From: Tetracladium setigerum
Taxonomy: Eukaryota; Ascomycota; Leotiomycetes; Helotiales
Direction: 5' to 3'
Length of the DNA stretch: 64,000 nt
Assembly: GCA_031472005.1 (NCBI GenBank)
Contig: PZJY01000001.1
Location: forward strand, 1,736,001 to 1,800,000
The notes beneath the pieces are model-generated. The model was given only the letters and a program-made list of their open reading frames with translations, did not search any database and was not told the origin of the DNA. The position numbers were made by a program, and so were the translations under genes. Shown here in pieces: positions 32,438-43,678 of this stretch. Every line of letters begins with the position of its first letter. Within the stretch, counting starts at the first letter, position 1.

Positions 32438-33604
32438 ATGGCCCCGACGCGCTCAAAGAAGCGCAAGTCTACAGACTCAACAACATCGATTGATATGCAA
32501 TCCTTCCCAGCTCCTCCTCAGATGGTACCCACAAAAGGTAGCAGTCCGGCAAAGACGCCAGCACACCGAAGTCCAATTAAAAAGGCGCGTAGAGGAATTA
32601 CGATTGCGCAAAAGCAAGCTTTGATCGACAATCTACAACTTGAGAGTTGGTACCCCCTCCAAGAGAGATGGACAGCACTGACATCTTGTTTACAGTCACT
32701 GAACGCGCTCGAAAGTTGCGAGCACAATATAATCTCCAAGCACAAGGCATGCGCACGCGTATTGAAATTAGAGTCAATCGCATCCCCATGGCTCTTCGAA
32801 AGGCGAATATGGGGGACTTGTTTGCCAAACATAGCGCACCAGCAGCAAAAGCAATTATTGCCACCTCTTCTCGAATTAAGTTGAACTCGCCAACGAAGAA
32901 TCTGATTCAGGCCGGTCAATCACGAGCAAGCCCTTCACCACAAAAAATTCAAAAACGTCATAGGTCAGTCGAGATGGGCACATCATCACTGAGATTAATC
33001 TAACAGAAACAGCGATGTTCTATTCAACGGAGACAAGGAGAATGAAGATGTCGAGAATCCAAAGAAACGACAAGCACCAAACCCACCAACTCATCCAATC
33101 TCGCGCAAAGTCCCACCATCTCAGGTTCTCTCGCCTCGGTCAGCTAATTCACGAACACTTCCTCAATCACCGATCCGACCGACCGTTGCAGCAGCGAAGT
33201 CTTTCTTGGCTCGCCCCGTCTCTCCGCTCAAACCATCCGCGCCGATTCCATCTGGAGGCGCAGCAGGTATCCTGACGAACATGGTAGAGAAGGCAAAGAC
33301 GAGAGGTGCCGCGGCGAGGAAGGCTACAGAGGCGTCAACCGCGGTCGGCAGGGGCAAGAGAACTGTTGCTCCTGTAGCGGCTCCGGCTCCCAGAGTTGGA
33401 AGAGGAAGAGCGAGCATTATCAGTGAGTCAAGTGAGAGCAGTAATGCGACCGTTGTTCGGAAGACTGCCCCAGTTGCCAAGAAGGAGCCAGTCAAGAGAA
33501 CGGTCATGGGAACAATCCGGGGAATCGGCGCAAAGAAGGCACCAGTTGTTCCACCCAAGACTACTGCTGCTCCAGTAGGTAGAGTTCTGAGGAAGCGAAA
33601 TTGA
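32438..33604 (+). CDS. Borealin/Nbl1-like chromosomal passenger complex protein
   Basis: Three exons, about 345 residues. The N-terminal third carries the Nbl1/Borealin N-terminal helix that binds survivin and INCENP: GITIAQKQALIDNLQLE, then (across a 58-bp intron) ITERARKLRAQYNLQAQGMR and TRIEIRVNRIPMALRKANMG. The rest is basic, Ser/Pro/Ala-rich and disordered, with several SP motifs that could be CDK sites and a very basic C-terminus ending VGRVLRKRN. The second intron (about 32963-33003) joins KRHR to NSDVLFNGDKENED. Fungal orthologues act with Aurora/Ipl1, Sli15 and Bir1 at centromeres and the spindle midzone. The long basic tail is typical of filamentous fungi and absent from yeast Nbl1. 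Confidence 0.88.
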
Positions 33605-33720
33605 TGTGGGTCTTGGATTTGTTTACTCGGAGTTGGGTTATTGTACTTTAGCGATAGGAGTTATGGTTATTTTCCCTCGCAATTCTAAAAATACGTACTT
33701 CATTCATCCCTTTCATCAAT

Positions 33721-34630
33721 CTATGGAGCAGGGCCAGCCCCTGCACCCTTTTTCTTTTTATCCTCTACCAGTTCCACATTGTCTTCGGGAATCAGGTCTC
33801 CCCACTTCTCCAGCAAGAACTCCTCAATCTCCTCACTCACATCCCCTGGACCACAATCTCACTCTCCCCATTCGCCAACTTCGTCACACTCGCTCCGGTA
33901 GCGAACTTCTTGCCGAAGTCCTTGGCTACTTTCTTGAGATCCAGACCAAACGCTTCGAGACCGATAACTGCGGTAACATACTTGCGTTTATTGCGCTCAA
34001 CCCGTTTAATGGTAACTTTGGAAGATGCTATGGTTTCTATTATGACAAAACGGTTTTAGTGGGGGCAGTTTTTGAGAAGGGGAAGGGGTATAATGTACGG
34101 GCAGCTTTCGCCTCGGCAGCTTCTGCCTTTTGTGCTTTCTTCATAGCGTCTTTCTCCGCTCTCTTTTGGGCGTCGACTGATAGCGTTGAGGTTGCCGCTG
34201 CTAATGCATCTATCCGATGGAGAAAATCAGCATTGCTCCTTCACCCATTCTTGAACGTCCGCTTTTATTGACTGCTCGAGGTTGTGGTGTGTTTTTTGGG
34301 GAGGTAATTCATACCTGCGGACCATAATCGATTATACATCTGTGGATGTGCCTTCTGCAACCATTCCTGGCATTTCTTCACTGTGCCGCCGAATTCGCAG
34401 TACTACTTTTGGGAGTATGGTGAGCTATGTGTTTTCGTTCAAAAGAATACTCTTCTTCGGGAGTATCTAGCTTTGGAAGGGGATGTACCTCCGGCGGTAA
34501 TGTGCACACTGTAGTAGGGAGATGTTAGCTACGATGGAAAGTAGAAGGGTATGGCGGGGTAGCTAAACTTGCCTCCACAGTACACAATGTTCCTCGATTG
34601 AGGCTCTGTTGAGGTCTCGACGTCTGCCAT
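33721..34630 (-). CDS. TMA22: Translation machinery-associated protein 22 (DENR-like), frame break near C-terminus
   Basis: Density-regulated protein family; with Tma20 (MCT-1) it recycles 40S subunits and supports reinitiation. About 195 residues. Exon 1 ends NIVYCG; a 20-nt microexon (34508-34489) encodes CTLPPE; exon 3 has YCEFGGTVKKCQEWLQKAHP. Later exons have DALAAATSTLSVDAQKRAEK and the SUI1-like domain SSKVTIKRVERNKRKYVTAV, IGLEAFGLDLKKVAKDFGKK. Intron 1 (34572-34509) starts with GC rather than GT. In the SUI1 domain the frame breaks after ESEIVVQG: the conserved continuation DVSEEIEEFLLEKWGDLIPE is one base out of frame, at a CCCC run (33843-33846, plus strand) where five bases are expected. 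As written it would stop prematurely at about residue 160. Confidence 0.92.
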
Positions 34631-36387
34631 GTTGCGGAGTTTCTTTGTTGAGCTTGAGTTTGTCAGGAAATAGTCGTTGGGAGACGAGTGGATATTGATC
34701 GCGTGGGATGATGGTCGTGCAAGTCTTGATGATGAGAGTTCGATGGCGGGGCATCTTCTTCTCACGGCGCTAGCGGCCGCCTCGCCAAGGCTTTATTGCT
34801 CTGGTGGAGTTCGGATTCTGTTTGTCCCTCACGCTCTCTCTGCACACATTGGAGTAATATTATAGACTTCGTTCTCACATGGGCTTTCAAGGCACATAGC
34901 TGCTCAAATTTCACTTTTGTATCTATGTCTTCTTCGTCCACCGTCTATCTTTATTGAGGACATCACTTCCAGAAACAATCATGTTTTGTCCTTGGGCCAT
35001 TGTCTCCTTTGCCAGGAGCCATTATTATTACATCGCGAGCCTCATCCTAATACTTTCAAAATTTGGCAACTACACACTGGAAAAGTTCGCCTACACCAGC
35101 GATTGGAATGCTTCGCTCGCTGAGTTATCACGTGTAGCCAAACAGGCTGATGGGTGATATGAAGGGTTTCTTGGTCTTGTATGGTCGCGATCAATTCTGA
35201 AGAGGGAATTGAGATAGCACCAAGATTCATTCCTTATCAACAGCAGGTGTGTTGCCACGTCGTTAACCCAAGGGTTCAGAGGAGTAATCATCAAATTGTT
35301 CTTGAAGGAAATTGGGTACGATGAGGTGGACTTTGAGGATCTATCTCTGCATTGTCGGCAAGTGCTGCGATTATTTTGGTTGCTTGACTCTTCCTCTTCT
35401 ACATTGCCGTGGTGTTTTGCAGGATTGAGAAGAGGTCTCATTGACACCACGAAGGCGTGCAAGGTTATCAAGAAGGACATGTAGAGGCATATCTTTGTAA
35501 CTGCTGCTGCGTATTGTTGGATTTGAAGCGGTCAAGAAAGGGTGTTTGCAAGAAGTCAGCCGGACCGAGTGGTCTTACTTCACTTCTTATTTTGTTTCTT
35601 GGTTAAATTACTTGCAATCCCTTGCTGATTGTGGCTATGGCTCAATTGAGGCCATTTTATGTACTGGATCATATGTCCACTTGCTTTCAGTCTGTCCCAA
35701 GTCGAGAATTTATCTAAATTTCTCAGTTCAGGCTGATTTTCCCAACTCCCGGAACTCTGGGACTTCACCCCGCGTTCAGTTCGATACCCCACAACATACG
35801 ACAGTCAAAAAGATACGTACCGGACCGCGTCGGCCGTTGGGTCATCCGATCAATTAAAAGGCAAACAAATTAATTTATGGCCCTGTCGCGGTCCAACGGA
35901 CTGTTATTCCTTAGATTGACACAAGCGCGACTGGAGGCACGTGCCCACAGATTAGCCGGAGGAAAATGTATCACAAGGAGGACTCGATCTTCATTTCATC
36001 TTCATTTCCTATTTATTTGGCGGGCCGTCGTTCACAACATGTAGCAGTACATCCAATTGTACTTGGAGAAAAAGGAGTTGGAAGCGTGGGAACGTTGGTG
36101 GCAAGCGCGCCCAGAGGATTAGTGAGTCTCATATTGGAGGTCGAGTGGCACAAGTTAGATTGGTATTCAGGAATGCAAACGCAGTTCCCCAAGCTATAAT
36201 ACAAAAATTTATTCTTAGTGGGTACTTTGAGCAGGAAATTTGGGCAAATCTATCACCTGAACGTCGTAGTAAGGGTTTCCCCGTCCTACATATTCCCTCC
36301 TCTCTTCCTTTTCCTTCCTTCCTTCTTCCCTCAGTCTTCTATCACTTCCTTGTCCCGTTCTCGCTCAACGATTCAATTCCAAAGACG
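34631..36387. other. Intergenic region, promoter of GH45 gene at right end
   Basis: 1.76 kb with no supported gene. Upstream of the GH45 gene a TTAGCC (reverse of GGCTAA, the XlnR/Xyr1 core) lies at 35952-35957, followed immediately by a CCGGAG that fits the CreA consensus. Both are short and may be chance. A pyrimidine-rich leader (about 36290-36360) directly precedes the start codon. Confidence 0.4.
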
Positions 36388-37536
36388 ATGTTTCTCTCTA
36401 AGGCAACCCTCCTCGCTCTTCTCCCTTTCGTTCTCCAGGTCAACGCACAAGCCTCGGGATCTGGAAAGACAACCCGATACTGGGACTGTTGCAAGCCATC
36501 ATGTGCATGGGCAGGAAAGAACTCTCTTGCCGCTGGATCACATCCAGTGAATACTTGTGACAGAAACGATAACTTCATTTCCGATGTTGACGCGAAGTCT
36601 GGTTGTGATGGGGGCGGTGCTTACAGTATGTCACTACTTCATATTTCTCTTTGAACATGGCTAATCTTTCAACAGTGTGCACAAATCAAATGCCATGGGC
36701 AGTCACTCCTGATCTAGCATATGGTTTTGCAGCCGTTTCAATCTCAGGAGGAAACGAAGCTTCTTGGTGCTGTGCTTGTTACGAATTAACCTTCACCAGT
36801 GGCCCAGTTGCTGGAAAGAAGATGATCGTGCAAGCCACGAACACAGGAGGGGATTTGGGAGCCAATCACTTCGATCTTGCTGTAAGTTCTCATTACGCTC
36901 GAATCTTTAACTCGTCTGACACCACCACAGATGCCAGGCGGTGGGTTCGGTATCTTCAACGGTTGTACAGCACAATGGGGTACACCCTCCACAGGATGGG
37001 GAGCGCAATACGGTGGAATCTCATCCCGCTCTCAATGTGATGCTTTTGCCGACAAGCTCAAGGCCGGCTGCTACTGGCGTTTCGATTGGTTCTTGAATGC
37101 CGACAACCCCAATTTGACATTCCGACAAATCACTTGTCCAAAGATACTGACCGACAAGACCGGATGTGTACGCAATGGAGAAGTTCCCACAACTGATCCT
37201 CTTCCAACCACCACAACCACTACCACCACGGCGGTGAGGACCTCGAGCACTACTACAAGCGTTCGACCAACCACAACCAGTTCTACGACCACCTCCACAA
37301 CAACAAGTGTCCGACCAACAACGACCAGCTCTACAACCACAACTATTCGAACGACCACATCAAGCTCAACAACTTCGCGAGTCGTGACCACCTCATCCAC
37401 AACGACAGCATCCGGAGGTGGACCAGTGGCTCAACGATGGGACAAGTGCGGTGGAGAGGGATATACAGGTCCAACCACTTGCGTGGCTCCATACACTTGT
37501 GTATACAGCAACCAGTGGTATTCACAATGTCTGTAA
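36388..37536 (+). CDS. GH45 endo-beta-1,4-glucanase with C-terminal CBM1
   Basis: Secreted cellulase of about 345 residues in three exons. Signal peptide MFLSKATLLALLPFVLQVNA. The catalytic domain starts GKTTRYWDCCKPSCAWAGK, which is the GH45 signature with the nucleophile-side Asp in YWDCC. It continues with GYGFAA-like LAYGFAAVSISGGNEASWCC and GGDLGANHFDLAMPGGGFGI, where the second catalytic Asp is in HFDL. Multiple conserved cysteines form the barrel disulfides. A long Thr/Ser linker with repeated TTTSVRPTTTSSTTT follows, then a CBM1 cellulose-binding module (QRWDKCGGEGYTGPTTC, then PYTCVYSNQWYSQCL) with its aromatic face and cysteines intact. Introns at about 36626-36674 and 36883-36930. 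Ends TAA at 37536. Expected role: plant biomass or host cell-wall degradation. Confidence 0.96.
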
Positions 37537-38017
37537 GGTAGACGGGGTGGGGGGTACCAAAATTAGATCGATATGGACAGCGTACGGTGGATGGGATTCG
37601 ACTTTTTATATATTGATAGGAAGGCTGGATGAGGAATTTTGTAAATAGAATCGAACATATTTCTCCCTCTTGCTTAGAATATTTTGTTGGAAATATTTCC
37701 GGCTGAAGAACGTTCTACCTACACTAGTAGTTGCGTATAGTTCTGCCTGGTCTAGAGCTAGTCTGTAAATTTCTATAGGGGTGTGACTGTATTGCATATA
37801 ATTGATATTTTTGGGGGGAAAAGCTCTAGCATATCGTCTTAGGCGAGCACCTCGACCACGCAAGGCACCCGTGTAATATTTCTCCTTTGTGACATAATGT
37901 CCCCTGGACAATTCACCAGCCTTTTTTTAGAGGAAGGTGGGCTGGGGCTTTTTTATCATCTCCCACTCTACACAGCAATACCGATCATTACCAGCAAGGC
38001 TTTTGCAATTCCTATCA
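37537..38017. other. Convergent 3' region, no gene seen
   Basis: 481 bp between the GH45 stop and the FIG1 stop on the other strand. No coding frame supported. Confidence 0.45.
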
Positions 38018-39458
38018 TCAAAACCACGCATTCTTCCCTGCTCCGGGACTTGTAGGCCCCCTCGAATAGATACTCGAAGTAGCCCTTGCACCCTTTTCTA
38101 GTATCCCTCTCAACCCAGGACTAATCTGCCCGACAACCATCCCAGACTCATGTAATGTAGGAATTCTCACTTCCACCCTCCGTGCCGCCGGGGACGTGGA
38201 TGGGGAAGGATTATACCGCCCACCGGTATTCTGCCGAGGAGATGGAGCCTGGAAAGACAGCTGAGCAGGCGAAGTCAATAAAGACAGTGGTGAAGGCTTT
38301 GGTCTCGAATTCGCATTTGTTTTGGGATTGGTGGGTCGACGCTGGAGTGTGGCAAGGGGAGATTGATGGAGACCCGGTGAATTGAGAGCTTGGAAGTTGG
38401 GGTTCAAAGGACTATCGTGTGCATTCGCTGCATAAATTGGCGTGCTGATGCGATTTGTTGTCATACTCTGTTGAGAAGATATGTTTCTTGTTCCTATCGC
38501 TGCTAATCGCTGGGCTGTTGCGTTGGTGATCTTGCGGATGTTGTGTTCGCGCTCCTCCATATTGGTTCTGGCAAAAGGGAGGAAGGTTGATCTTCTACTG
38601 CTTGAGGAGAAATTTGAGGTGGTACATAGTTGCATGACTGTGTTGAAGAGGAGGGAGAGGGCGAAAGTTGACCAGAGCATTGCTTCCATAGTTTCTCCTC
38701 GGATGATTGTTGTACTTTCAACACCTGCCTGTTTCAAAGACGTCACAACTTTCAGTGCCGCAAAAATTGAATGCATAGAGTGAGCAGCTGCTAGTAAAAT
38801 TGCTGTAGAGGTCCAGAGCAATATTCTTGTTGCCAGAGTGAGATTCTGGACATGCGTGTCCATGGTGTGGTTTTTTAGCGAAGAGGATCGCTGTTGCTTG
38901 AAGAGGAGGATTTGTAGAACACCGAGATTTAGGACTCCAAAGAAGAAGATAACACTAGATATGGAAGGTGTAATGAATGAGATTGATCGTTGGAGATCGA
39001 TTGCAAAGTCGACGAGTTCTGGTGATGCCGAAAGTTTGGTGGAGATCCGTTCTGGTGTGGATATCATCGATGAAGTACATCTGAAAGAGCTGGTATCATT
39101 ATGAGCGGCGCATATTCCTAGCAATAATTAAAGACTCTTCCTTGCGTAAATAGATCCATGTTCTTTCATACCAAAGTATCCGAAACGAAGACGAGTGTTA
39201 TCATCCCGCAACTCAGCCAGAAAAATGTTTGGAATTTGGGGGGCTTTGGAGATACAACCACAGAGAATTAAGGCTGTCATGGGTTAGCTCACTGTGAAAT
39301 AACATTGAGAAAGTCTTGATTTCTAACTTACTGTAAAGAGCAATAATAGGAAGTGAAAGAATGTAGTAGAATCGACCGACATGAAGCTGCAACTTCAACA
39401 AAAGCCGATCGTTCGAACGAACGGACATACTCCATTTAGAGGGAGCAACAGAAGTCAT
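38018..39458 (-). CDS. FIG1: Fig1-type Ca2+ regulator and membrane fusion protein
   Basis: Four-helix claudin-like membrane protein; in yeasts and filamentous fungi Fig1 acts in low-affinity calcium uptake and cell fusion in mating. Exon 1 (39458-39333) leads into helix 1; a short exon (about 39291-39185) has LILCGCISKAPQIPNIFLAE; exon 3 starts GICAAHNDTSSFRCTSSM. The Gly-Tyr-Phe-Gly-x-Cys and following Cys are the conserved Fig1 loop. Helices 2-4 are SSVIFFFGVLNLGVLQILLF, ATRILLWTSTAILLAAAHSM and AMLWSTFALSLLFNTVMQL. A 190-residue Pro/Ser-rich cytoplasmic tail follows. Total about 445 residues, longer than yeast Fig1 because of the tail. Both intron junctions restore frame. Confidence 0.9.
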
Positions 39459-40277
39459 CCTGCCAAACTAATGAGCTGGCCTCAAACGAATGTGTCTACA
39501 ATTGAGTAGTGGAAAAAGGGAAACATGAGACCAGTCTCGACGACAGAAGTGATGAACAGCAAGAAAAGAAAGCAAAGAATACTACTTTCCCTCCGCACAA
39601 AAGACTGATGGAATTGAGCTTGGAAGGCATGGAAAATCTATCACTCCATCTTCGTACAGCTATAAATTAAATATGCGAGGAAAGTAAGATCAGTACCATC
39701 GCTGTTCCCTATATCACACCTCCTATGGCGGGCGAGGTTTCTGATGCCGCTTCTGTTTTGGGACCCTGGAAGATCGACAATATCGGGCACTTAATGATAA
39801 ATCCGGCGTGTGCCAGCCCGGGGAAGATCAAATAGCGGCGGGAGGGGAGATGAGAGGCGTTAGCCGTTGGGGGTGATTTAAATTGGGTGGGTTTCAGGTT
39901 GATATTTCACGAGAAAGTGTTTGCCCGTTGATCAAGGGTTGACGACTCACACATCTGGCGAAAAGGGCAACACTTTGTTTATCGGACGCTAGAACCTTCA
40001 TTGAAGATCATTCTTAAATGATGTGAATCTGATTGAGTCGCATGCATGTTCGAATATGATAGCTTCTGATTCCTCGTGAGGAGCGGTACAAGATGACGTG
40101 CATGATGGATGCATCCTCCTTGGAGACTTTGATCAAGATGAAAGAGGCAAGCAAAGGAAACGCACGAGGACGGCTGCTTCTATATTACTCAACACATAGC
40201 CTCGTATTCATCTATTCTCTCCGGGTATAACTTGACGGCGCTGTAAATGTAACACAAGGACAAGGTAAAATTTCAAC
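39459..40277. other. Intergenic, no gene seen
   Basis: FIG1 promoter and the 3' end of the RBR gene, both on the minus strand. No other feature recognised. Confidence 0.45.
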
Positions 40278-42579
40278 TCAAACTCGGCCATATTCTTCCT
40301 GCTCCATTTCTTGCAGCATAGCGATTCTTTCTCTGACCACTTCTTCGACCCATTGATTCTCAATTCGTCTTTTATGATTTCGCTCAATCTTCCCAAGATT
40401 CATTCTTTCCTCAACCGCTCTTGCCTTTTCTTCGTATTCTTCTTTCAAAATTTCCATTTTCCGAAGCCCTTCTTCCGCCAAGAATTGGAGCTCTCCTCGT
40501 CGATGAGCGTTCCATATTTTGTACTGGCTGTCTTGTTCTTTCCGTAGTTCCTCCCTGGCTTTACAGATATGATACTCTGCATGTTGCTTCCCTGTCCAAT
40601 ATGTGAAGAGCTGATTAACATACTCATCGTCGACAAGTCTCTCTCTCGCCAACCGATGTTGGTATTCATTACTGAATTTCGCTTCCATATCAGAAAGCTC
40701 CATCTCTGACTGCGCCTCTAGTGTCTGCTTTTCGTTTGAATAATGAGATCCCAGGGCTTCGTGTGAGTCTTGATAAAGCTTGAGCAAATCATCGGCTTCA
40801 AGGTCGTGTCGTTCTGCGATCCGAACCTTTTGAAGGTCATGAAGGCTTTCTAGCTCGACGTTTAGTCGACTGTAGAGCCGACTGATAGAGATGAGTTGCT
40901 GCTCTTGGCGTCGTTGTCGAGCCTCTTCTTGTTGACGTCTTTCGGTCTCTGCTTCAAGAGCTAATCTTGTGGTCTCAGCTCGCTCGAATTCCTCAACCTG
41001 TTGTATTGCAACTCGAATCTCTTCTGCTTCGGCAAGCTCTCTAGCAGTTCTTTGAGCAGTTTCTTGTCGAATATTCATGGCACGATGTTGGATTGTCGTG
41101 AGATCAGCATCAGTGCATGCACATGTTTTCCACTTCTTAGTACAGATGTAACAGAACTGGGCCTTGCAACGACATGTGATATGCCGACAGCCTTTGTTAT
41201 GTTCCACATAAGCCCTGCACTGGTAACATCGTTTCCATCCTTCAAGATCGGCGAGATCATTGGTCATTTGAATATTTGGGTCTTGAGGACAATCCGCCAT
41301 TCCATGGGAGGGCCCTCGGCATGACACACAAAGTATGCTACTACATGATGGGCACCGGGCTATGTTGGTCTGTGTCGTGACATTTCTTGGTGGAATGAAT
41401 GTACCGCAGGATGCTTGGGAACAATACAGCCTTTCACCGATCGGAATCGACCATTCCTCCTTCCGCTTCCTGTAGGTTCTTTTCATTTTGGTTTCAAGAT
41501 GAGGTAAGATGCTGGCCGAGGGGATTTTATTCAAACAGCACTTTGCAGGCCAATGAGACTCCGATTCCAAGGCCGTGCTACTTGGGTGAGTATGCCATCT
41601 TGCATGGAAATCATCCAGGTATCTTACCTGATTAATCTTCGGAAGCATTCTTTGCAGTAGCTGTGACAGACCAATTTGATCATCTCGGGTGCTGTAAAGT
41701 CATCAAGACACGACACACATTCTCTAGGTTTTGTGAGCTTGTTTAGTGCCAAGCGTCGCAGAATGCTTACACTGTCAAAGTTTCTGACTCGGTGGATGGT
41801 GATGTTGTTGGATTCCCCAGTCCGAAAATTCGGTGGGCCTGCCTGTTCTCTGATTCATGCTTTGGATGTTTTCTGAAGAACATACCAAGCCCAAACCCCC
41901 GAGTGGCTTTTGGTTTGGTTGCCGAGGCGTATCCAGAGTCAAATGAAGACGGAGATACTTCGCGGATATCTTCCACATTGGGGCTTGAACTTTGTATCGT
42001 TGGGGAATATACTGTTTGATCGAGGGTTGGAGCCTGAATTATGTTAGCTATGATATAAAAGTTGTGTGTATCGAATGTTGGTGTTACAGTCAATGGTTGC
42101 TCTAGTCCGACAGCCTCACACTCCCTTTCATCTGCCGCCATGCCGCGAGCCTGAACTCTCTCTATCGATCTTTTTAGGAGGTCCTTGATCTCCCGTGAAC
42201 TACCTGGCTGGCAATCTAGGAGTTCTCTTGGAGGCACTTGAAGCCTCCAGTCTGCTTCCCCTATCTCCGGACCACCAGATTCGAGAAGCAGATACGAGGG
42301 CATACTCGACTCTTCGTTTCGAGACGGCGGGGAGCTGTGACGTGATGTTGCGCAATCGAAGAAATGTTCCTCGGGACTATTACTCTGTGACGGGAATGGA
42401 AATCTCCGTTCAGTTTGCTCAAAGTCTTCGCCAGGTTGGAAATTGATCTCGTCGACCATGTTCTCGTCAAGGCTGTAGGTATCGTATTGCGGCCAGTTTC
42501 CGGGCATTTGATGAGTTGTGGAGATATCGCTTCTCCTTGCTACAGCGCCAGTGAAAACATTGAGTAACAACGTAGACAT
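40278..42579 (-). CDS. RBR-type (RING-IBR-RING) E3 ubiquitin ligase with coiled-coil C-terminus
   Basis: About 715 residues in four exons. The first ~255 residues are disordered and acidic/Ser-rich. RING1 begins ECVSCLDDFTAPEMIKLVCH and continues SYCKECFRRLI; IBR has CCLNKIPS, LYCSQASCGTFIPP, then CPSCSSILCVSCRGPSHGMA; RING2 has KRCYQCRAYVEHNKGCRHIT and CRCKAQFCYICTKKWKTC, with the Cys of NKGCRHITC at the usual catalytic position. A 250-residue charged coiled coil follows. Introns of 47 bp (about 41769-41723 and 41635-41589) and an in-frame 57-bp one near 42090-42034 have canonical ends and branch-like CTAAC/CTCAC. The start at 42579 is preferred over further-upstream starts because composition changes there. 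Substrate unknown. Confidence 0.9.
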
Positions 42580-43678
42580 TTTGACGGTTCGAGAGAGAAA
42601 GTCAAAGTTTTTGGAGCGAAAGTTGAACGATGGAAATCCCAGCAAACAGTTGAAATTTAAATAAAGCAATCGGCCAGGTATAAGCCACCAGGTGTAAGTC
42701 ACTTGGAATAAGGAGAGCCCGGCATAGGAAATATACTCATCGCCACGATACATTTATTCGCCAATAGCAAAGCAGCCAAGACGGACCAGATGGCACGAGG
42801 AGGTCGAAGCCTGCACCAAACTCAACTTTGAGTAGTGCGAGCACGTTCTGTAAGCGGTGTTAACATCTCCAACCAATCCACATGGTTATCTGGGAGCCGC
42901 AGCCCAACTGGAAATGGAGTTGTGGTGCACAAACCGTCTGCCTACAGCAAATGAGGCTGAGTAGAGCCGGTCAGGCATTTTTGAAGAATGTGTTGCCTGG
43001 GGGGGTTTTAGAGTAGTTAAGGCATAATAGAGAACATCGAAACCGTTTCCAAACGTAATGATTTGGTTGGTTTGTACTGTTGTCTAAAGGTACCTGGTTA
43101 GTAGGAGGTAGGTGCTCCTACTCAAAGACAGTCGTTGGAAGTGAGCCAAACTCACGTGATCATGCCATGGCGGCAACAGGAACGTCACTTCGATTCTTAT
43201 TCTGATGACAACCTGACTGATCATTCTTCTACGACTCCAACGCCACTAAAACCACTGAAAGTTATCATTTCCTCTCATATACAGACGTAGGAAATACGAC
43301 AACAACACCTACTCCTCACCTATCTCATCCTAGCGCTAGCCAATTTTGGCCATATTCAATCAATAACAAAGCTCCACCACCTTCAATTGTTGCTTCTTTG
43401 TACAGTATCATCATCTGCAATATTAGTTTCCAGTACTGACCAACCATCCAGCCAATACTTCTCATCGTACCCAACAACCAGCCGGGCTCGATGAATACGT
43501 CCATCTCAATCGGTTCCAATGCTACGTCCCAGCGGGAAGCCATGGTTGTCCTAACACCGTGCGCTCCAATGCTCGGAGCATTGTAAGAAAAAATTTCCAT
43601 CCTGGAGTCCAAATTTCGAATCCCAAGGTTGTCGCTGGCAAAAGCCCCAAGGTCCTTTTTCATCTCGTTCCCTATCGT
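42580..43678. other. Intergenic, no supported gene
   Basis: 1.1 kb between the RBR start and the glycosyltransferase-like stop. It includes an unrecognised 112-codon minus frame (43325-43663) that I do not support. Confidence 0.4.

Noticed and set aside
33606..34271. 221-codon plus-strand frame after the Borealin gene
   Set aside because: Antisense to Tma22, whose conserved domains are readable on the minus strand.
43325..43663. 112-codon minus frame next to the glycosyltransferase-like gene
   Set aside because: No recognisable domain, and the neighbouring gene ends cleanly at 43679, so it is not its continuation.
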